Below, one piece after another: positions 29,701 through 39,212 of a stretch of DNA of 64,000 nt. Position 1 is the first letter of the stretch. Every line of letters starts with the position of its first letter. The translations under genes were made by a program, and so were the position numbers. Location: the NCBI RefSeq assembly GCF_001276515.1, contig NZ_LDVZ01000007.1, forward strand, positions 19,090 through 83,089, given 5' to 3'. Source of the stretch: Haemophilus sp. C1 (GTDB lineage Bacteria; Pseudomonadota; Gammaproteobacteria; Enterobacterales; Pasteurellaceae). Under the pieces are notes generated by a model. That model was not told where the DNA came from. It worked only from the letters and a program-made list of their open reading frames with translations, and ran no database searches.

Positions 29701-29932
29701 AATATTCTCTTTTGTCTGATTTCAGGTCAGGGATTTGCACTAGGCAAATCGTTAGGTCGGGTATTGTAGAGAAAATATTTAGCTTGTAAAGGAAAGTGCG
29801 GTCAAATCCTAATTAGAAATTCAGTTTATCTGGTTTTGATATAAAGATTTAACCGCTTGAAATTACCCTATATTAAATAAAATGATGGGTTACAAATTTT
29901 GCCCTATGACAATAGCTTGTCTTTTATTCTGG

Positions 29933-30613
29933 TTATAAGTTTGGTGCATTACTTTCTTCCTTTAAAGCTTGTGTCGTTGGTTTTATATCATTTGCTTGAG
30001 TGATGGCTGTGATTACCGCAACACCATCAGCGCCATATTTCCGTAAGGTTTTCACATGATCCAGTTTTATCCCTCCAATCGCTACAAGCGGTTTTGTGAT
30101 ACCTTCATTTCTCAAGGTTTGAATAAACTCCATTCCTAGCGTCGGGGAAGGATTCTCTTTTGATAGAGTGGGAAAAATTGGGCCAACACCAAAATAATCG
30201 ATTTCAGATATTTCCTCACCGATTTTTGCTTCATCTAAGCGGTTAATCGACCAACCAATAATCAGTGGTTTATTAGTTTTTGCTCGAATCGTTTTCACAG
30301 GCGTATCGTTTTGTCCAACATGAATTCCATCCGCTTCAATTTCCAATGCCAAATCAACATTGTCATCAACAATAAATGGCACATCATATTGGTGGCATAA
30401 ATCTCGACAGCTAATTGCTAAGGATCGTTGTTCATCTGGTGAATTTTCGAGTGAGAATTTGCCTTTATCGCGAAATTGAAAACAGGTAATGCCACCGTCT
30501 AAAGCTTGTTTAAGAACAGAAAGCAAGTTATCTGCTGGATTATCATCTAAATGTCGGCAATCTTGTGTGCCAGCTACAAAATAGAGCGGTAAAATTTCTT
30601 GAATATTTTTCAT
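29933..30613 (-). CDS. thiE: Thiamine-phosphate synthase
   Basis: A 226-residue TIM-barrel enzyme that joins HMP-pyrophosphate to hydroxyethylthiazole phosphate. It shows FIVDDNVDLALEIEADGIHV, the VGQNDTPV loop, GVGPIFPT and the phosphate-binding VAIGGI near residue 180. It is the last gene of the riboswitch-led thi operon, 10 bases after thiD. Confidence 0.95.
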   Translation of the reverse strand: MKNIQEILPLYFVAGTQDCRHLDDNPADNLLSVLKQALDGGITCFQFRDKGKFSLENSPDEQRSLAISCRDLCHQYDVPFIVDDNVDLALEIEADGIHVGQNDTPVKTIRAKTNKPLIIGWSINRLDEAKIGEEISEIDYFGVGPIFPTLSKENPSPTLGMEFIQTLRNEGITKPLVAIGGIKLDHVKTLRKYGADGVAVITAITQANDIKPTTQALKEESNAPNL

Positions 30614-30623
30614 CTTTCAATCC

Positions 30624-31433
30624 TTAAAGGCGACTGTAAGCCCAATGATTTGTTGGCCCATGTCCATGACCAATATTCAATGGGTGAGAAATAGCTGCCG
30701 TAATAAAATCTTTGGCTGTTTGGACCGCACTTTTTAATGGCGCGCCTTTGGCTAATTCTGCTGTTAAGCAGGCTGAAAAAGTACAACCTGTGCCATGAGT
30801 ATGTGGTGTATCGAAACGAATGCTTTCTAAAACAAGATACTCACCATTTTGTAAAAGGATCCAATCTTGGCATTGCTGACTTTGTGAATTGAGCGAATGT
30901 CCACCTTTAATAATCACATTCTTTGCGCCTTGTTTTTGCAAGTCTAACGCGGCTTGTTGAATGCTAGCTGTATCAGAAATTTTGATGCCTGTTAAAGCCT
31001 CTGCTTCGGGAATATTAGGTGTAATCACGTCGGCTAGTGGTAATAAATGTTTGATTAATGCGGAAACTGCTTGTTGTTGCAATAAAGGCGCACCACCTTT
31101 CGCAATCATTACGGGATCAACCACTAATGTGCCAAATGGGCGATGACTTAAAAAATCAGCAACACATTCAATAATATCTGCTGTGCCAAGCATACCAATT
31201 TTGGCACTTGCAATCTGAAAGTCATTTTTTACCGCTTCCAGTTGAGCTTGAATTGTTTTCAGAGGAATAGGATGAATATCAAATACGCCAAGTGTGTTTT
31301 GTGCAGTGACCGCAGTAATCACTGAAGTGCCAAATACGCCTTGCATTTGAAAGGTTTTGAGATCTGCTTGAATGCCAGCTCCGCCACCGCTGTCCGAGCC
31401 AGCAATAGTCAATGTTTGTGGAATGTTAGACAT
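30624..31433 (-). CDS. thiD: Hydroxymethylpyrimidine (phosphate) kinase
   Basis: A 269-residue ribokinase-fold enzyme that phosphorylates HMP twice to HMP-PP. It has [20 protein letters not shown] at the N-terminus and the anion hole with catalytic Asp in [19 protein letters not shown]. It overlaps thiM by 8 bases. With TenA and the transporter it forms the pyrimidine salvage branch. Confidence 0.96.
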   Translation of the reverse strand: MSNIPQTLTIAGSDSGGGAGIQADLKTFQMQGVFGTSVITAVTAQNTLGVFDIHPIPLKTIQAQLEAVKNDFQIASAKIGMLGTADIIECVADFLSHRPFGTLVVDPVMIAKGGAPLLQQQAVSALIKHLLPLADVITPNIPEAEALTGIKISDTASIQQAALDLQKQGAKNVIIKGGHSLNSQSQQCQDWILLQNGEYLVLESIRFDTPHTHGTGCTFSACLTAELAKGAPLKSAVQTAKDFITAAISHPLNIGHGHGPTNHWAYSRL

Positions 31434-32220
31434 ATTTCACCTCTGCATTTTGTTCTATTACATCAGGCGTCAAGGTAACTAATTCATCAAGTAGTCGAAT
31501 TTGGAACTGCCCGACTTGCGTAGTTAAGTTTTTAGCCGCAATCTCTCCTGCAATGGTGTAAGCAGCACAGGCTTCGATTGTTGCTGAAAAATGTTTGCCT
31601 CCATCAACAGCTAAAAATGCTGCGCATACTGCACTTAATAAACAACCCGATGCGGTGACTTTTGGAAATAGCGGCGTACCGTTATGGATTGTGGCAGTTT
31701 TCTGGTCATCGCTGATAATATCGACTTCGCCACTAATTAGCACCGTACATCCATAGCGTTGTGCAACACGTTGAGCAACTTCTTGTAGATTTGTTTTACC
31801 TTGTCCCGCATCTACGCCTTTTGATTGCCAGTCTTCACCTGCGATAGCTGCAAGTTCACCCGCGTTACCTCGAATTAAGGCAAATTTCACTTCTGCCAAT
31901 AATTGACGGATAGTTTCACGTCGGTAGTTCGTAGCACCTACTCCGACAGGATCGAGTACCACTGGAATACCTATTGAATTAGCCGTTTTACCTGCTAGTA
32001 ACATAGCATCTCGTTCTTGCCCGATGACTGTACCGATATTGATGACTAATGCTTGGCTGATTTTTGGTAGTTCAATCATTTCTTCAATATTAGCAGACAT
32101 CAATGGTGATGCGCCTAAAGCAAGTAAACCATTGGCACTAAAATTTGCCGCAACAATATTGGTAATATTATGAATCAATGGATTCTGTTCACGGATTTTT
32201 GATAAATAAACTGATTTCAT
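31426..32220 (-). CDS. thiM: Hydroxyethylthiazole kinase
   Basis: A 264-residue enzyme that phosphorylates salvaged hydroxyethylthiazole. Its signature is [20 protein letters not shown] at the start, [11 protein letters not shown] for nucleotide binding and the catalytic loop [17 protein letters not shown]. Its Cys in place of the more usual Gly-Asp context is typical of ThiM. It supplies the thiazole half for ThiE. Confidence 0.95.
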   Translation of the reverse strand: MKSVYLSKIREQNPLIHNITNIVAANFSANGLLALGASPLMSANIEEMIELPKISQALVINIGTVIGQERDAMLLAGKTANSIGIPVVLDPVGVGATNYRRETIRQLLAEVKFALIRGNAGELAAIAGEDWQSKGVDAGQGKTNLQEVAQRVAQRYGCTVLISGEVDIISDDQKTATIHNGTPLFPKVTASGCLLSAVCAAFLAVDGGKHFSATIEACAAYTIAGEIAAKNLTTQVGQFQIRLLDELVTLTPDVIEQNAEVKYV

Positions 32221-32235
32221 TTTACACCTTCATTT

Positions 32236-32886
32236 TTATGCTAAATCCAATCCCATTTGCCAAAATCCAATTTCCATTCGAGTGGCTGTGGTAAAAATCT
32301 GTTGGATATTAGCGAGTTGAGAATCATTAAGTGGCTCACAAAGTGCGGTAAGAAAATCAACAGTTTCTTGTGCGGCTTGTTGATATTCTGGTGCCGAGTA
32401 TGCGTCAATCCACGCTTGATAAGGATTGCTTGGTAGTTTTGGATAATTTTCTGTGATGTAGCGGGCGACTTGTGCGTAACCTAAAGCACAAGGCGTCACG
32501 GCGGCATATAGTTCTGGTAAGCCTCCCGTCATTCCACAATCAAGCAGGTAACGTGTATAGGAAATACATGCTGCACTTTCTGGTGTTTGGAATATTTCCT
32601 GTTCAGTGATTTCCCATTGTCGGCAGTAATCTAAATGTAATTGGATTTCTTGGCAAAGAATGTCGAGCGTTTTACGTGGCATGTCCATTTCAGCAAAATT
32701 TCTCGCTTTGAAGACGCCCAAAGCAAAAGCACGGCTGTAATGGAAAAGATAGATGTAATCTTGTTTTAAATAGTGTTGAAAACAAGCTTTTGGCAAGGTG
32801 CCTTTTGCAAGTTGTTGCACAAATTCATGCTCAACATATTGCTTCCAATAAGGTTGCGCTTGCTGAATGAGTTGGTTGATCATCAT
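32236..32886 (-). CDS. tenA: Aminopyrimidine aminohydrolase (thiaminase II)
   Basis: A 216-residue all-helical TenA enzyme that hydrolyses aminomethyl-pyrimidine, a product of thiamine breakdown, to HMP. The catalytic Cys lies in the conserved VTPCALGYAQVARYI segment, and the C-terminal E-x-x-FW (MEIGFWQMGL) fits the family. It sits between the substrate-binding protein gene of the transporter and thiM, as expected of a salvage operon. Confidence 0.93.
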   Translation of the reverse strand: MMINQLIQQAQPYWKQYVEHEFVQQLAKGTLPKACFQHYLKQDYIYLFHYSRAFALGVFKARNFAEMDMPRKTLDILCQEIQLHLDYCRQWEITEQEIFQTPESAACISYTRYLLDCGMTGGLPELYAAVTPCALGYAQVARYITENYPKLPSNPYQAWIDAYSAPEYQQAAQETVDFLTALCEPLNDSQLANIQQIFTTATRMEIGFWQMGLDLA

Positions 32887-32892
32887 TTTCCC

Positions 32893-33837
32893 TTACTGTA
32901 ATTCGACAGCATAGTCTTTCAATTCAAGTGCTTTTGGAATCAAGCCTTTTTGATGCATAAATTCCGCCATTTGTTGATAACGTTTGGCATCCAATTGACG
33001 AGGTTTAGCTGCTAATAAAGGTAAGGTATCTTTCCATGCTAATTGATTTAATTCTGTATTGAGTTCTTTTGGTTTATGGTTCACAAAAGCTTGCCATGCT
33101 TCATCTGGATGACTTTGTAGATAGGTTGTGGCTTGTTCAAGTGCGGTCAAAAAAGCGGAAATTTTTTTAGAGGCAAGATTGTTTTTGTTTGCGACTAAAA
33201 TCAATTCATCATAAACCGGCACATCATATTGTTCTGGGAAAAATGCCACGCCTTCTTGTTTTTCTAAATGGATCTGATTCAGTTCGAAATTACGAAATGC
33301 TCCGATGACCGCATCGACTTGCCCTGTTAAAAGAGAAGGGGAAAGCGACCAATTCACATTCACTAATTTTACGTCTTGGTTGCTGAGTCCGATGGCGTGG
33401 AGCATGGTATCGAGTAATACATCCTCAAAGCCACTGACTGAATAGCCCACTTTTTTCCCTTTCAGGTCGGCAAGTGTTTTGATATTGCTATTTTTGAGTA
33501 CTACTACGCTATTTAATGGACTGGAAATCAGAGAGCCTACACGCACTAAAGGCAATCCTTCTGCGACTTGTTGATAAAGTTGAGGTTGATAATTAATAGC
33601 TAAATCCACTTTTCCTGCAGCAACCAATTTAGGCGGTAATGATGGATCGGCTGGTTCGATAATCTCTACCTCTAAGTTATTTTTTTCAAAAAAGCCTTTT
33701 TGTTGCGCCACAATGATTGCTGCGTGATCAGGGTTTACATACCAATCAAGCATTAAGCTAATTTTCTCTTTTGCCAAACTGGTAAAACTGGCGCTGAGTC
33801 CAATTACAAGACTGAAATAACGGATGATTTTCTTCAT
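32893..33837 (-). CDS. thiY: Thiamine-precursor ABC transporter, substrate-binding protein ThiY
   Basis: A 314-residue NMT1/THI5-like periplasmic binding protein. I start at MKKIIRYFSLVIG (33837) with GGAG 6 bases before it. The frame is open further upstream but would overlap the permease gene. A signal peptide ends near SLAK. The core reads KISLMLDWYVNPDHAAIIVA and LDTMLHAIGL. Such proteins bind formylaminopyrimidine or HMP-type thiamine breakdown products for uptake. Confidence 0.88.
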   Translation of the reverse strand: MKKIIRYFSLVIGLSASFTSLAKEKISLMLDWYVNPDHAAIIVAQQKGFFEKNNLEVEIIEPADPSLPPKLVAAGKVDLAINYQPQLYQQVAEGLPLVRVGSLISSPLNSVVVLKNSNIKTLADLKGKKVGYSVSGFEDVLLDTMLHAIGLSNQDVKLVNVNWSLSPSLLTGQVDAVIGAFRNFELNQIHLEKQEGVAFFPEQYDVPVYDELILVANKNNLASKKISAFLTALEQATTYLQSHPDEAWQAFVNHKPKELNTELNQLAWKDTLPLLAAKPRQLDAKRYQQMAEFMHQKGLIPKALELKDYAVELQ

Positions 33838-33860
33838 TTTTGTCTCCTTTTGTTGAAGTG

Positions 33861-34598
33861 TTAAACGTGCCAAATAAAACGGCGTAGTAGCCAATCGATG
33901 CTGAAATATAAACAAAGTGAAATTGCCACTAAGATCAGCAAGGCGGCAAACATTAAATCTACCTGCATACGGGCATTAGCGTGGATCATTAAATAGCCAA
34001 GCCCTTCTGATGAACCTACCCATTCTCCAATTACAGCGCCAATTGGTGCGACTGAAACAGCAATGCGAAAGCCTGATGCAAATGCGGGTAAAGCGGCTGG
34101 TAAACGTACTTTAAGTAATAAACGCCAAGGGGATGGCTTGAATGTTTTGGCGAAATCAATCCAAGCTTTAGGCGTATTGCGTAAGCCATCGTAACAAGCT
34201 GCAGTTACAGGGAAATAGATAATGAGAATAGCCATAACAATTTTTGATGGCATGCCATAACCTAGCCAAAGTACGAGTATTGGGGCGATAGCAAAAACAG
34301 GAATTGCTTGAGAAATCACTAAAACTGGTAACAGTAAGGACGATATTTTAGGCGAAAAAGAGAGTAATAGGGCTGATGACAATCCAAAAAGAAAACCCAG
34401 TAGCAGCCCTGAGCCAATTTCAATTAAGGTGGTTTGCGTATGCTGCCAAAGTAGTTCTAAATGAGAAGTTAATTGCAGCCATACAGCTTGCGGAGAAGGA
34501 AATATGTAATGTGGAAAATCACCTAATACGCTAATAAGTTGCCAGAGACACAGCAATATAATTCCAATAAAGAGCGGTTTAAGAAGGCTAAGTTTCAT
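33861..34598 (-). CDS. thiX: Thiamine-precursor ABC transporter permease ThiX
   Basis: A 245-residue inner-membrane permease with about six membrane segments. The EAA-like loop that meets the ATPase is GLRNTPKAWIDFAKTFKPSP, and GAVIGEWVGSSEGLGYLM is typical of the nitrate/taurine/thiamine-precursor permease branch. It overlaps thiZ by four bases (ATGA). Confidence 0.88.
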   Translation of the reverse strand: MKLSLLKPLFIGIILLCLWQLISVLGDFPHYIFPSPQAVWLQLTSHLELLWQHTQTTLIEIGSGLLLGFLFGLSSALLLSFSPKISSLLLPVLVISQAIPVFAIAPILVLWLGYGMPSKIVMAILIIYFPVTAACYDGLRNTPKAWIDFAKTFKPSPWRLLLKVRLPAALPAFASGFRIAVSVAPIGAVIGEWVGSSEGLGYLMIHANARMQVDLMFAALLILVAISLCLYFSIDWLLRRFIWHV

Positions 34599-35320
34599 CT
34601 TTTTCCCTCTAATAACTCATTTAATAATTGCTGTTGGAGCATCCACAAATTTTCTTGGCTAAGTTCTCGTGGTGCTTTACCTTCAGGTTTTATGACATCG
34701 GATAATGCTGATTGATTAGGCTGCGGTGAACGTAATACAAAAATACGTTGGCTTAAGCGTAATGCTTCTTGAGGATCATGGGTAACCAATAATACTGATT
34801 TATCTTTTAATAGTTCATAGGCTAAGTTTTGTAATTGGTAACGACTAATCGCATCAAGGGCAGAGAATGGTTCATCAAGTAAAATTAAATCAGCGTTTTG
34901 CATTAATACTCGAGCGAGCGCCACTCTTTGTTTTTGCCCTCCGGATAATTGAGCACAGTTTTTATGCAGATGTTCTGACATACCAACTTGTTCAAGAACT
35001 GCTTTTGCTTGAAGAGTTGTTTTTTGGGATTTTTTCCCAAATAGTACGTTTTCTAATTGGACGTTATCAACAATTGAAAGCCAAGGATAAAGGGTATCTT
35101 TTTGTGGTAACCATGCCACTCGAATATTTGGATGAGAGATGATATTGCCTTGGATTTTTGTTTGTATATCAAGCCCTGCAATTAATCTCAAAAGCGTTGA
35201 TTTACCTACACCAGAGCAGCCAAGTAAACTGACCCATTCATTCGGTAAAAGGGTTAAATCAAGATGTTCAAATAGCACTTGCTCTCCAAAAGCAAGACTA
35301 AGATCCTGAATATGCACCAT
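34595..35320 (-). CDS. thiZ: Thiamine-precursor ABC transporter ATPase ThiZ
   Basis: A 241-residue ABC ATPase: Walker A GCSGVGKSTLL, Q-loop WLPQKDTLYPW, signature LSGGQKQRVALARVL, Walker B LILLDEPFSALD and the switch His in LVTHDPQEAL. It is the first gene of the operon and lies under the TPP riboswitch, with about 94 bases between the aptamer and its start. Confidence 0.9.
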   Translation of the reverse strand: MVHIQDLSLAFGEQVLFEHLDLTLLPNEWVSLLGCSGVGKSTLLRLIAGLDIQTKIQGNIISHPNIRVAWLPQKDTLYPWLSIVDNVQLENVLFGKKSQKTTLQAKAVLEQVGMSEHLHKNCAQLSGGQKQRVALARVLMQNADLILLDEPFSALDAISRYQLQNLAYELLKDKSVLLVTHDPQEALRLSQRIFVLRSPQPNQSALSDVIKPEGKAPRELSQENLWMLQQQLLNELLEGKR

Positions 35321-35413
35321 AGCATTAACCTAAGGATCAACGACTAAAGGTAACGATAGAAAAGGAATGAAAATTGGTATGAAGAATGAGAAAGTATTTT
35401 GGCATATTAGTTT

Positions 35414-35488
35414 CCTACGTCAGTGCTAACTGTTTCAGGTTCACGGGTATCATCTCAGCCACTTTGTGGCACCCCGACTAAAAGTAGG
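35414..35488 (-). ncRNA. TPP riboswitch (THI element)
   Basis: On the minus strand the aptamer reads from CCTACT through GGGGTGCC, GGCTGAGATGATACCC and GTGAACCTGA to CGTAGG. The two ends form P1, and the CUGAGA and ACCUGA cores are intact. It precedes thiZ, so thiamine pyrophosphate shuts off uptake and salvage. I see no clear intrinsic terminator between it and thiZ, so control of translation start is more likely than transcription termination. Confidence 0.95.
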
Positions 35489-35571
35489 AAAAATTCTATA
35501 CTGCAATGAAAAATAAAACAAGGCTGAATTTTATTGGCTTTGGTTTATGATTTTTTAGAAAAATTAAATTT
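35489..35571. other. AT-rich spacer between the thi operon promoter and the efp terminator
   Basis: No gene is visible. The thi operon promoter must lie here, upstream of the riboswitch on the minus strand, but I could not fix its -35 and -10 boxes. This is part of a 381-base gene-free stretch that also holds the riboswitch and the efp terminator. Confidence 0.4.
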
Positions 35572-35612
35572 ATAAAAAATGCCTTTCCGATTTTATACTT
35601 CGGAAAGGCATT
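35572..35612 (-). terminator. Terminator of efp
   Basis: AATGCCTTTCCGA pairs perfectly with TCGGAAAGGCATT (13 bp) around a 9-base loop. On the minus strand the T-rich tract follows, so it ends the leftward efp transcript. Confidence 0.88.
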
Positions 35613-35701
35613 GAAATTGAATGCGGTTTATCCATTTTAGATATTTATACTATTTCTGAATAATACCGTAGAAATTAACCGCACTTTTGTCATCTAAATG
35701 A

Positions 35702-36268
35702 TTATTTTACGCGGGAAACATATTCGCCAGAACGAGTATCTACTTTGATTACTTCACCGATTTGAACGAAAAGAGGCACTTTTACTACTGCGCCAGTGCT
35801 TAATGTTGCTGGTTTACCGCCAGTACCTGCTGTATCGCCTTTAAGACCTGGGTCTGTATCGACGATTTCTAATTCAACAAAGTTTGGTGGAGTAACAGTA
35901 ATTGGCGCACCATTCCATAAAGTCACTATACAATCTGCTTGGTCTAATAACCATTTTTCTGCATCGCCTACGGCTTTTGCATCAGCAGAGTATTGTTCAA
36001 ATGTTTCTGGGTGCATGAAGTACCAGAATGCATCGTCTTTGTATGAATAAGTTAAGTTAAGATCCATAACATCAGCAGCTTCAACCGAAGTACCAGATTT
36101 GAAGTTTACATCTAATACTTTGCCTGAAATTAATTTACGAATACGAGTACGAGTGAATGCCTGACCTTTACCTGGTTTTACAAATTCATTTTCAACGATG
36201 ACACAAGGCTCGCCGTCTTGCATAAATTTTAGACCTGGTTTGAAATCACTGGTAGTATATGTAGCCAT
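35702..36268 (-). CDS. efp: Elongation factor P
   Basis: A 188-residue translation factor that rescues ribosomes stalled at polyproline. The KOW-like domain carries the modification loop VKPGKGQAF with Lys34, the residue that EpmA and EpmB beta-lysylate. Two OB domains follow and the C-terminus is [12 protein letters not shown]. It diverges from epmB with only 37 bases between the starts. Confidence 0.97.
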   Translation of the reverse strand: MATYTTSDFKPGLKFMQDGEPCVIVENEFVKPGKGQAFTRTRIRKLISGKVLDVNFKSGTSVEAADVMDLNLTYSYKDDAFWYFMHPETFEQYSADAKAVGDAEKWLLDQADCIVTLWNGAPITVTPPNFVELEIVDTDPGLKGDTAGTGGKPATLSTGAVVKVPLFVQIGEVIKVDTRSGEYVSRVK

Positions 36269-36305
36269 ATTTTTAATATCCTAAAAATGAGAGATGGTTT
36301 GAAAA

Positions 36306-37322
36306 GTGCGTATTCTAACCCAAGAACCCGTCATTAGAGAAGAACAAAATTGGCTCATAATTCTAAAAAATGCCATTTCAGATCCTAAATTGTTGCTAAA
36401 AGCCTTAAATTTACCAGAAGATGATTTTGAGCAATCCATTGCTGCGCGGAAACTTTTTTCGCTCCGTGTGCCACAACCTTTCATTGATAAAATGGAAAAA
36501 GGTAATCCGCAAGATCCGCTTTTTTTGCAAGTGATGTGTTCTGATTTAGAGTTTGTGCAAGCGGAAGGATTTAGCACAGATCCCTTAGAAGAAAAAAATG
36601 CCAATGCGGTGCCAAATATTCTTCATAAATATCAAAACCGCTTGCTCTTTATGGCGAAAGGCGGTTGTGCAGTAAATTGTCGTTATTGTTTTCGCCGACA
36701 TTTTCCTTACGATGAAAACCCAGGAAATAAAAAAAGCTGGCAGCTGGCATTAGATTACATTGCGGCGCATTCTGAAATTGAAGAAGTGATTTTTTCAGGT
36801 GGCGATCCTTTAATGGCGAAAGATCACGAATTGGCTTGGTTAATAAAACATTTGGAAAACATACCGCACTTACAACGTTTGCGTATTCACACCCGTTTGC
36901 CTGTTGTGATTCCGCAACGAATTACCGATGAATTTTGCACTCTATTAGCAGAAACTCGTTTGCAAAAAGTTATGGTGACACACATTAATCATCCGAATGA
37001 AATTGATCAAATTTTTGCTAATGCGATGCAAAAATTAAAAGCCGTGAATGTCACGCTTTTGAATCAATCTGTTTTGCTAAAAGGCGTGAATGATGATGCG
37101 CAAATTCTAAAAATATTGAGCGATAAACTTTTTCAAACAGGCATTTTGCCTTATTACTTGCATTTTCTGGATAAAGTGCAAGGGGCAAGCCATTTTTTGA
37201 TTAGCGATATTGAAGCTATGCAAATCTATAAAACCTTGCAATCTCTGACTTCTGGCTATCTTGTTCCTAAACTTGCACGAGAAATTGCGGGCGAACCAAA
37301 TAAGACTTTATACGCAGAATAA
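36306..37322 (+). CDS. epmB: EF-P beta-lysylation protein EpmB (lysine 2,3-aminomutase-like)
   Basis: A 338-residue radical SAM enzyme converting lysine to beta-lysine for EF-P modification. The cluster motif is CRYCFRRHFPY preceded by GGCAVN (C-x3-C-x2-C). VIFSGGDPLM and RLRIHTRLPVVIPQR follow as in lysine aminomutases. The start is GTG, in a short spacer shared with efp. The uptake-signal-like AAGTGCG overlaps this start. Confidence 0.94.
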   Translation: MRILTQEPVIREEQNWLIILKNAISDPKLLLKALNLPEDDFEQSIAARKLFSLRVPQPFIDKMEKGNPQDPLFLQVMCSDLEFVQAEGFSTDPLEEKNANAVPNILHKYQNRLLFMAKGGCAVNCRYCFRRHFPYDENPGNKKSWQLALDYIAAHSEIEEVIFSGGDPLMAKDHELAWLIKHLENIPHLQRLRIHTRLPVVIPQRITDEFCTLLAETRLQKVMVTHINHPNEIDQIFANAMQKLKAVNVTLLNQSVLLKGVNDDAQILKILSDKLFQTGILPYYLHFLDKVQGASHFLISDIEAMQIYKTLQSLTSGYLVPKLAREIAGEPNKTLYAE

Positions 37323-37414
37323 GATCCGATAAAATACGCCTAATTTTCTCGCCGCACTTTTGGGCTTCTCAATTTTGTGGCTAATTAATAAGAACAAGCA
37401 TCAGGGGCAATCCA

Positions 37415-38746
37415 GTGAATTCTATGGATAAAAATGAACAATCATCTCAAAATGAATTAGATTTAGGGCTTAATCAAGAGCCAATTACACCAAAGAAAAC
37501 AATTCAGCCAAGTTCGTTAATTTTAGGTAAAGCAAAAGGGTTATTTGCCAAAAAAAATCACGTGCAAACTAACTTTCAGCAACGTAAAGAACCTACTTTT
37601 GGCGATTCATCAACGCAAGAAAATGATCCTTTAATTCCGAGTGAAAATTTGAAAACAGCACAAGAGCCAGTTCTTCAACCTTCTTTCACAGAAGAAAATA
37701 TTTCTTCGGTTGATGAAGAAATCAGTGCTGAAAATAACGCGGATGAACCCGTCGAAAAGGCTGAAAAACCTATTTTAGCCCAACCAGAAAAATGGAAAGT
37801 ATTACAAGTATTACCTGCAAAACATCGCCGTTTGTTTATGGCTATTTTTGTGTTGGTTATTTTATTGATTATTTTCTTTGCATTAAAACCAAGTTCTGAC
37901 ACCGTTGAGTCTTTCACTCAATCTAACAGTAATGAAATTCCTGTGCAGTTCCAATCGTTAGATCAAAGTCAGCCAGTGGAAACCACGATTTTAGATAATC
38001 CTCCTACACAAAATCAGATGGCGGCAGAGCAAGCTAACCAACCTGAAAATGCGCCAAAAGTAGATGAATCGGCGAATAATATGACGGCTCAAAACCAATC
38101 AGTAGAAAATGCGCCAATGCAACAAAATGTTGTTCAAGCTCCAATTCAAATGCCAAATGAAATGGCTGCGGCATCTGTTATGTCTATGCAAGCAGCTCAA
38201 GCGGAACAGCCTCAAATGCAACCTGCACAAACGCAAGCAGAACAGCCAAAATCAACCGTGACTGTTCAACCGATGAAAAAAACGGTAGAGCCACAAGTTG
38301 CGCATAAAGATACCGCGAAAAAAGAAGTGAAAGTGGCGGAGAAAGCACAGGCTCCATCAAAAGCAATGGAACAAAGCGTCGCTAAAACAGCAGGAAAAGC
38401 ACCGATTGTTGAAGCCAAACCTGTTCAAGCTAAAAAAGAAAAGAAAGTTCAAATCGTTGATGCAAAACCTGTGAGTAAATCTACAGCCTCTCGCCTTTCT
38501 GCAAAAACATTAACTGTGCCGAAAGGTGTTTCACTGATGCAAGTCTTCCGTGATAATCAACTTAATATTTCCGATGTAAACGCAATGAGCAAAGCGGCAG
38601 GGGCGGGCAATGTATTAAGTAGCTTTAAATCTGGCGATAAAGTAACGGTATCTGTGAATAATCAAGGGCGAGTAAATGAAATGCGTTTATCCAATGGCGC
38701 GCGTTTTGTTCGTCAATCTGATGGTTCTTATCAATATAAAAAATAA
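37415..38746 (+). CDS. oapA: Opacity-associated protein OapA
   Basis: A 443-residue protein: a polar N-terminus, one membrane span (RRLFMAIFVLVILLIIFFAL, about residues 137-158), a long Gln/Pro/Ala/Lys-rich stretch (about 165-350) and a C-terminal OapA domain (VPKGVSLMQVFRDNQLNISD through FKSGDKVTVSV, a LysM-like fold). In H. influenzae it is needed for transparent colony opacity and contributes to colonisation. Related domains bind murein (YtfB/OapA family). The spacer-like middle part may cross the periplasm. Confidence 0.9.
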   Translation: MNSMDKNEQSSQNELDLGLNQEPITPKKTIQPSSLILGKAKGLFAKKNHVQTNFQQRKEPTFGDSSTQENDPLIPSENLKTAQEPVLQPSFTEENISSVDEEISAENNADEPVEKAEKPILAQPEKWKVLQVLPAKHRRLFMAIFVLVILLIIFFALKPSSDTVESFTQSNSNEIPVQFQSLDQSQPVETTILDNPPTQNQMAAEQANQPENAPKVDESANNMTAQNQSVENAPMQQNVVQAPIQMPNEMAAASVMSMQAAQAEQPQMQPAQTQAEQPKSTVTVQPMKKTVEPQVAHKDTAKKEVKVAEKAQAPSKAMEQSVAKTAGKAPIVEAKPVQAKKEKKVQIVDAKPVSKSTASRLSAKTLTVPKGVSLMQVFRDNQLNISDVNAMSKAAGAGNVLSSFKSGDKVTVSVNNQGRVNEMRLSNGARFVRQSDGSYQYKK

Positions 38747-38753
38747 TTTTTTT

Positions 38754-38774
38754 GGCGAGTAATCGCCTTTTTTT
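38754..38774 (+). terminator. Terminator or attenuator between oapA and oapB
   Basis: GGCGA-GTAA-TCGCC followed by seven T, eight bases after the oapA stop. It would limit read-through into oapB and rules out an oapB start this far upstream. Confidence 0.8.
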
Positions 38775-38805
38775 CTTTTTAAGTTCTTTTCTCAAGGTAG
38801 GATTT

Positions 38806-39210
38806 ATGTTGAAAAAAACATCTCTTATTTTTACCGCACTTTTGCTGGCTGGCTGTACGCAAAATACGAATGTGACAACCCCCCAAGCGCAAAAAATGCA
38901 AGTAGAAAAAGTGGATAAAGCCTTACAAAAAGGCGAAGCTGACCGATATTTATGTCAAGATGATAAAGTTGTTCGTGTTGTACACGCCACGCATAAAAAA
39001 TACAAAAAAAATTTGCATTATGTCACTGTTACTTTTCAAGGCGTATCAGAAAAACTAACCTTAATGATTTCTGAACGTGGTAAAAATTACGCCAATATTC
39101 GTTGGATGTGGCAAGAGCGTGACGATTTTAGTACTCTAAAAACAAATCTTGGCGAAATTTTAGCGGCGCAATGTGTGTCACAAACAAGTGAACGCTTATC
39201 TGGACAATAA
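38806..39210 (+). CDS. oapB: Opacity-associated protein OapB (lipoprotein)
   Basis: I place the start at 38806 ([17 protein letters not shown]), which gives a perfect lipoprotein signal and 134 residues. An upstream TTG start would place the terminator inside the gene. The mature part has the pattern [20 protein letters not shown] and [18 protein letters not shown], a beta-rich domain resembling MliC-type lysozyme inhibitors, which is worth testing. It follows oapA as in H. influenzae. Confidence 0.85.
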   Translation: MLKKTSLIFTALLLAGCTQNTNVTTPQAQKMQVEKVDKALQKGEADRYLCQDDKVVRVVHATHKKYKKNLHYVTVTFQGVSEKLTLMISERGKNYANIRWMWQERDDFSTLKTNLGEILAAQCVSQTSERLSGQ

Positions 39211-39212
39211 TC

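Noticed and set aside
30624..31433. ThiD-ThiE fusion or frameshift
   Set aside because: The two genes are separate and complete with a 10-base spacer and their own starts.
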